The translations under genes were made by a program, and so were the position numbers. Below, one piece after another: positions 31,975-35,668 of a stretch of 35,668 nucleotides of DNA (positions are counted from its first letter, which is position 1; each line of letters opens with the position of its first letter). Source of the DNA: Cupriavidus gilardii. GTDB lineage: Bacteria; Pseudomonadota; Gammaproteobacteria; Burkholderiales; Burkholderiaceae. The DNA lies in assembly GCF_013314895.1 (NCBI RefSeq), contig NZ_JABTYE010000034.1:1-35668 (forward strand). The letters run 5' to 3'. The notes under the pieces are model-generated. The model made no database searches and was not told where the DNA came from. It saw nothing but the letters and a program-made list of their open reading frames with translations.

Positions 31975-32375
31975 AATTCTTTGTCGACAACAATCTTCCA
32001 CCGGCGTTGGCGCGAGCCCTGCATGCGCTGTCGGAGGTGCATGGGCATTCGGTCGCTCATCTAAGAGACGCCTTTCCCGCGAACACCGCGGACGCGGACT
32101 GGATCGCACGCCTATCCCGAGAAGGCGGATGGTCGGTGGTAACGCATGACAAGCTGAACAAGGGCATCGAACGGGAAGCCCTGCGCCGAGCGGGCCTGAT
32201 TGTTTTTTTCCTGGACAGGAGCTGGTCCAACCACCGGTTCTGGGACATTGCCTGCAACCTGGTCCGTTGGTGGCCACGTGTCATCGAACAATCGGACGGG
32301 ATTCGGGGCGGCGCGGCGTTCAGAGTGCCGTACAACCTTTCAGGTAAAGGCCGCTTCGAGCATGTCGTCCTCTAG
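31971..32375 (+). CDS. VapC45-like toxin (DUF5615, PIN-like ribonuclease)
   Basis: The 134-residue product starts KFFVDNNLPPALARAL after its GTG, the DUF5615 hallmark with acidic Asp6, continues with ANTADADWIARLSREGGWSVVTHDKL (Asp41, Asp43, Asp60, the expected acidic cluster of a PIN-like active site) and has a Trp-rich segment NHRFWDIACNLVRWWPRVIE. By analogy with VapC45 it should be a metal-dependent endoribonuclease; the RNA target is not predictable. All acidic residues expected for activity are present, so it is probably functional. Its GTG overlaps the antitoxin stop (GTGA), so synthesis is coupled to that of the antitoxin. The stop lies 17 bases before the second direct repeat. Confidence 0.85.
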   Translation: MKFFVDNNLPPALARALHALSEVHGHSVAHLRDAFPANTADADWIARLSREGGWSVVTHDKLNKGIEREALRRAGLIVFFLDRSWSNHRFWDIACNLVRWWPRVIEQSDGIRGGAAFRVPYNLSGKGRFEHVVL

Positions 32376-32392
32376 CGCCTGTCGCGCCGGGC

Positions 32393-32499
32393 CTTCAAAC
32401 CCTCACCACCACCTTCCCAAACTGCTGGTTCGACTCCAGAAACCGATGGGCCTCGACGATCTGATCGAACGCGAATGTCCGGGCGATGGTCGGCCGCAG
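32393..32499. repeat. Direct repeat copy 2 (3' end of the intact oxidoreductase gene)
   Basis: This is the partner of 31054-31160. It contains the last 34-35 codons and stop of the oxidoreductase gene on the minus strand. Similarity begins two bases beyond the stop codon in both copies and ends at the same codon. The 1232 bp between the copies contain only the toxin-antitoxin pair and its promoter. Confidence 0.93.
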
Positions 32500-33390
32500 T
32501 CGGCCCTCCTCCAGCCCGCGCAGAATGAACGCCTTCGCCGCCGCGAGCCGTGCCGGATCGCCAATGGTCTCGTGCACCAGATACCCTCGCAATGTCAGCG
32601 ATTTGCTCAGCACCGTGAACAGCGGGAAAGGTGTCGGCGACGGGCTCAGACCGCCGTATTCGATCAGCATGCCGCCGCGCGACATCGCTGCCGTCAGGGG
32701 CTCGAACATCGGGCCGCCGATCGCATCGAGCACGACGCGCACGCCCTGCTCTCCCGCGGTTTTCTTTAGTCGCGCTTCGAGGTCTTCCTCCTCCGAAGCG
32801 ACCACATGCCGGGCTCCGGCGTCGAGCAGGGCCGCCCGCTTCGCCGACGATCGCGTGATCGCGATCGGCATGGCGCCGACCATATTGGCGATCTGGATCG
32901 CGGCCAAGCCCACGCTGCTGGATGCCGCCGTGATTGCCACGACGTCGCCCTCGCCGAGCCCCGCGATATCGATCAGCGCGCCATAAGCGGTCAGATACGG
33001 CATCCACAGCGCGGCGGCGGCTTCCCAGCTCAGCGAGGGCGGATGCTTGACGACGAGCTCGGCCGGAAAGCGGACCAACTCCCCATAGGCCGGCCACTGA
33101 ACCATCGACTTCGGCGGCACGATGCTGACGGCGTCCCCGGGCGCCAAGCCTTCCACACCGGGGCCGACGGATTCGATCACGCCCGCCGCTTCGAGCCCCA
33201 GCCCGGAAGGAAAGGTCGGCGTTTCGATATAGCGGCCGGTCCGCAGCAGCGCCTCGGCGCGATTCAGCCCGAGCGCCTTGACGCGGATCCGAACCTCGCC
33301 GGCCGCCGGCTCGGGCACTTCCACTTCTTCGATATGCAGGACTTCAGGGCCGCCAACTTGTTGGAAACGGACGACGCGAGCGGTTTGCAT
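32395..33390 (-). CDS. Zinc-independent MDR oxidoreductase (quinone oxidoreductase-like)
   Basis: The 331-residue protein belongs to the medium-chain dehydrogenase/reductase superfamily. It has an N-terminal GroES-like fold with VKALGLNRAEALLRTGRY and GLGLEAAGVIESVGPGVEGLAPGD, then a Rossmann domain with nucleotide loop ITAASSSVGLAAIQIA (about 153-168), DAGARHVVAS and VVLDAIGGP. Zinc ligands are not apparent, and LNRAEALLRTGRY is typical of NADPH:quinone oxidoreductase-type enzymes. The AASSSVG loop differs from the usual GAxGGVG. The ATG at 33388-33390 starts MQTARVVRFQQVGGPEVL; GGAG lies about 11 bases upstream. It diverges from a LysR regulator, its probable controller. Its last 35 codons are duplicated beyond the toxin-antitoxin pair, so its present 3' end may have been exchanged. 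The substrate is unknown. Confidence 0.9.
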   Translation of the reverse strand: MQTARVVRFQQVGGPEVLHIEEVEVPEPAAGEVRIRVKALGLNRAEALLRTGRYIETPTFPSGLGLEAAGVIESVGPGVEGLAPGDAVSIVPPKSMVQWPAYGELVRFPAELVVKHPPSLSWEAAAALWMPYLTAYGALIDIAGLGEGDVVAITAASSSVGLAAIQIANMVGAMPIAITRSSAKRAALLDAGARHVVASEEEDLEARLKKTAGEQGVRVVLDAIGGPMFEPLTAAMSRGGMLIEYGGLSPSPTPFPLFTVLSKSLTLRGYLVHETIGDPARLAAAKAFILRGLEEGRLRPTIARTFAFDQIVEAHRFLESNQQFGKVVVRV

Positions 33391-33496
33391 GGCGGGATTC
33401 ACTCCAAATGAATTGCGATGAATCCAGTATGATCCGCGGCAATAAACCGATAAATCGCCTCTTTGGCACCACGGCAGAAACCAGCGCTTTCGAATC
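33391..33496. promoter_or_regulatory. Divergent promoter region, oxidoreductase / LysR
   Basis: These 106 bases separate the two divergent starts and are markedly AT-richer than the genes. TATGAT (33428-33433) is the best plus-strand -10 candidate, about 63 bases before the LysR ATG, without a good -35. As is usual for LysR regulators, the site for both self-repression and target control should lie here; I could not define a convincing T-N11-A dyad. Confidence 0.5.
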
Positions 33497-34396
33497 ATGG
33501 ATCGTCTGACCAGCATGGCGGTGTTCGTCAAAGCCGTCGATCTGGGCTCCTTCGCGGCAGCGGCGGACGCGCTCGGCATCACCGGGCCGATGGTTGGCAA
33601 ACACGTCCGCTTCCTCGAAGAGCGCCTCGGCACCCGGCTGCTGAACCGCACCACGCGCCGTCAAAGCCTGACCGACTTCGGGCGCGCCTATTACGAACGC
33701 TGCCGGCTGATCCTGGCCGAGGCGGACGCCGCCGACGCCCTGGCCGCCGACCAACTGGCCGAGCCGCGCGGCAGGCTGCGAGTCACGATGCCGGTGCATT
33801 TCGGCCGGCATTGCGCGATGCCGATCCTGCTTGCACTGGCGCGGCAGTATCCGGCGCTGGAGCTCGAACTATCCTTCAGCGACCGCCTGATCGATCTCGC
33901 TGAAGACGGCTACGACCTGGCCATCCGCACCGGCAGTCTGCAAGACCGCGCCGACACCGTCGCGCGCCGGGTGGGTCGACAGCGCATGATCGTCTGCGCG
34001 TCGCCCGCCTACCTGGATCGGCACGGCGAGCCGCGACAGATCGACGACTTGCGCCAGTACGATGCGATCGTCTATCGCCGCTCCGGACCCGTCGCGCCAT
34101 GGCTGTTTCCCCGACAGGAAGAGCCGCCGCTCGAACTGCATCCGGCGGGCCGACTGTGGCTGGACGACCTCGATGCGATCGCGGACGCGGCCACCGAGGG
34201 CATGGGAATCGCATGGCTGCCTTACTGGCTCGTCCGCGCACGGATCGAGGCCGGCGCGCTGGTCCAGCTGTTGCCGAACGACCCGGCGTTCCTGTACGAC
34301 GCCTATGCGCTATGGCTGCGCACGCCGCATCTCGCCCGCAAGGTCAGGCTTGCCGTCGACGCGCTGGCGGCGGAGCTGCCGAAACGGATGGAATAG
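33497..34396 (+). CDS. LysR-family transcriptional regulator (CrgA/AaeR-like subgroup)
   Basis: The 299-residue protein is a standard LysR-type regulator. An N-terminal winged helix-turn-helix (MDRLTSMAVFVKAVDLGSF, then AAAADALGITGPMVGKHVRFLEERLGTRLLNRTTRRQSLTDFG, residues 1-62) is followed by a linker helix and a periplasmic-binding-protein-like effector domain (about 90-295) with GRLRVTMPVHFGRHCAMPIL, DLAIRTGSL, VCASPAYLDRHGEP and TEGMGIAWLPYWLV. The pattern LTSMAVFVKAVDLGSF...LLNRTTR is that of the large subgroup that controls adjacent oxidoreductases and transporters. It diverges from the MDR oxidoreductase gene and converges on an MFS gene ten bases after its stop. The effector cannot be read from sequence. 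Confidence 0.95.
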   Translation: MDRLTSMAVFVKAVDLGSFAAAADALGITGPMVGKHVRFLEERLGTRLLNRTTRRQSLTDFGRAYYERCRLILAEADAADALAADQLAEPRGRLRVTMPVHFGRHCAMPILLALARQYPALELELSFSDRLIDLAEDGYDLAIRTGSLQDRADTVARRVGRQRMIVCASPAYLDRHGEPRQIDDLRQYDAIVYRRSGPVAPWLFPRQEEPPLELHPAGRLWLDDLDAIADAATEGMGIAWLPYWLVRARIEAGALVQLLPNDPAFLYDAYALWLRTPHLARKVRLAVDALAAELPKRME

Positions 34397-34406
34397 CGTC
34401 GGGCGG

Positions 34407-35668
34407 TCAGGTCCGGGCGTTCTGCCCGGCGTGCGGAAACAGCGGCCACGCCATCGCCGCACACGCTCCGGCAACCAGCCAGACGCCCGTCCAGCCGCTG
34501 CGATCGAGCAGTTGCGGAATCGCCGACGGTGCCGCGAAGTACGCGACAAAGACCAGCGTATTGGCCAGGCCGAGCGCCGTGCCGGCACGCTGGGCGCCGG
34601 CCTGCGTCGCCAGTTCGGTGTAGGCGACGCCATGCCAGGCGGACACGGCGATGCCAGCCAGCACGACGGCGACCATCGTGACCGCCGGCGGCACACTGGT
34701 CCCCATCGCCGCGCAAAGCGCCAGCGGCACGAACATCAGGGCCGCGACGATCGTGCAATGACGCAGCCACGCACGACGGTTGCCGCGCCGATCGGTATGG
34801 CGGCCGCTCCAGATGCGCATTGCCATCGCGCCAGCCTGCACGGCGCAGAGGGTCGCGGCGATACCAGACATGCCGACGTGCGCGGCATCGTGCAGGAATA
34901 CCGAAGCAAAGCTGAGGATGGCGAATTGCGGCGCGCACAGAATGCCGATTGCCGCCGCGATGCGCCAGACCCGCATGCTGCGCAGCGGGCCGCGATCGCC
35001 GTGCGAACGGTGGCGCACGGTCGCGGGCTCCGTGGCCTGCGGGGGTTCATGCAGCCACCTCCATGTCAGCCAGACCGACACCACACAGAAGGCCGCGAGC
35101 AGCGCGTACACCCAGCGAAAGCCGGCCGCGACCGCCAACCACGGCAGTATCAGCGCCCCTAGCCCGCCGCCGAGCGGGACGGCGGTCTGGCGAATGCTCA
35201 TCGCCAGGCCGCGCTCGCCCTCGGCGAACCATCGCATCACCGCGCGCCCGCTGGCGCCGTTGACGCTGCCGCCCGCGAGCCCGAGCAGCGCCATGCAGGT
35301 CATCGCCAACCATAAAGGCGGCACGCGATCCGCTGCCGGTGCCAGAAACAGCGCCATGATCGCCAGCGTCAGCGCTGTGGCGCCGAGCCCGTACAACAGC
35401 ACGCGGCGGTCGCCCCAGCGGTCGGCCGCCGCGCCCCAGGGCAATTCCGACAGCGCCGCGCCGACGCCCAACGCACCGAGCAGCAAGCCGAGCCCTCCGT
35501 TATCGAGCCGGTAAGCGCTGCGCAGCCATACCGCCGTGGCCGGCAGCCCGTTGGCGGCGGCGATGAAGCTCACATTGGCGGCCACGCCGACACCCAGCAC
35601 TTTCCAGCGATGCGCAGCGGCGAACGCGGCAGTCGGTTCGGCACCGGCGCAGGAAGGGCGGGAAGGGC
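34407..35668 (-). CDS. MFS transporter, start beyond the window edge
   Basis: The protein is a 12-helix major facilitator with the signature loop between helices 2 and 3 (ALSELPWGAAADRWGDRRVLL), GLAGGSVNGASGRAVMRWF, AMSIRQTAVPLGGGLGALILP, a central hydrophilic loop with HRSHGDRGPLRSM, and a repeat of the signature (MRIWSGRHTDRRGNRRAW). The frame stays open to the end of the window. The first candidate start inside is GTG at 35598-35600, but it has no properly spaced Shine-Dalgarno and the residues before it (HRWKVLGVGVAANVSF) read smoothly into helix 1. The true start is therefore probably outside. The substrate is unknown. It converges on the LysR gene with a ten-base gap. Confidence 0.88.
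   Translation of the reverse strand, partial: PSRPSCAGAEPTAAFAAAHRWKVLGVGVAANVSFIAAANGLPATAVWLRSAYRLDNGGLGLLLGALGVGAALSELPWGAAADRWGDRRVLLYGLGATALTLAIMALFLAPAADRVPPLWLAMTCMALLGLAGGSVNGASGRAVMRWFAEGERGLAMSIRQTAVPLGGGLGALILPWLAVAAGFRWVYALLAAFCVVSVWLTWRWLHEPPQATEPATVRHRSHGDRGPLRSMRVWRIAAAIGILCAPQFAILSFASVFLHDAAHVGMSGIAATLCAVQAGAMAMRIWSGRHTDRRGNRRAWLRHCTIVAALMFVPLALCAAMGTSVPPAVTMVAVVLAGIAVSAWHGVAYTELATQAGAQRAGTALGLANTLVFVAYFAAPSAIPQLLDRSGWTGVWLVAGACAAMAWPLFPHAGQNART

Overview
The window is GC-rich (about 65-70% by eye), gene-dense and almost entirely chromosomal core sequence of a Burkholderiales bacterium, most likely Burkholderiaceae close to Cupriavidus/Ralstonia. This rests on the gene order rpe-gph-trpE ... 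trpGDC, the series ubiquinone hydroxylase-dsbC-acuI-M61 peptidase, a phenylacetate (paa) block and PaaR-like operator symmetry. No rRNA, tRNA, CRISPR array, transposase, integrase or phage gene was found.

Layout. (1) 202-3973: a crotonase-type enoyl-CoA hydratase diverges from paaG-paaI-paaK, with an inverted-repeat operator between them; these belong to aerobic phenylacetyl-CoA catabolism. (2) 4002-6021: mltA, a small membrane protein and apaG, with a 10-bp tandem repeat upstream of mltA. (3) 6222-9659: rpe-gph, then a candidate Trp-rich leader peptide (WPWRRW) with an attenuator-like hairpin, then trpE. (4) 9772-16164: a complete pgaABCD operon for poly-beta-1,6-N-acetylglucosamine on the opposite strand. 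It lies between trpE and trpGDC, which are usually neighbours in this order. (5) 16165-21118: a 713-bp gene-free stretch, a 40-codon upstream ORF, trpG-trpD-trpC, a CYTH phosphatase-like gene and ung. (6) 21119-29340: a minus-strand series of acylphosphatase, FUSC-family membrane protein, M61 peptidase, acuI-type reductase, dsbC and a ubiquinone-type hydroxylase, with an 8-copy 7-bp tandem repeat upstream of the FUSC gene. (7) 29481-30572: ychF with a strong terminator. (8) 30679-32499: an accessory spot with an orphan HigA-type regulator and a VapBC45-like toxin-antitoxin pair, flanked by two 107-bp direct repeats that are both the 3' end of a quinone-oxidoreductase-like gene. (9) 32395-35668: that oxidoreductase, a divergent LysR regulator and an MFS transporter running off the window.

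How the parts work together. Most genes are housekeeping: tryptophan synthesis, ubiquinone synthesis, disulfide isomerisation, DNA repair, peptidoglycan turnover and the pentose phosphate pathway. The paa and pga blocks add aromatic degradation and biofilm exopolysaccharide. Splitting the trp genes means trpE and trpGDC need separate control. trpE has a candidate ribosome-mediated attenuator, and trpG has a small ORF with a strong ribosome-binding site ending three bases before its start.

I found no clearly unprecedented multigene system. The best leads are the toxin-antitoxin module bounded by gene-3'-end repeats, the split trp operon with its two candidate leaders, and the tandem-repeat tract upstream of the FUSC gene. 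All functional calls come from reading motifs and remembered families; no database search was possible.
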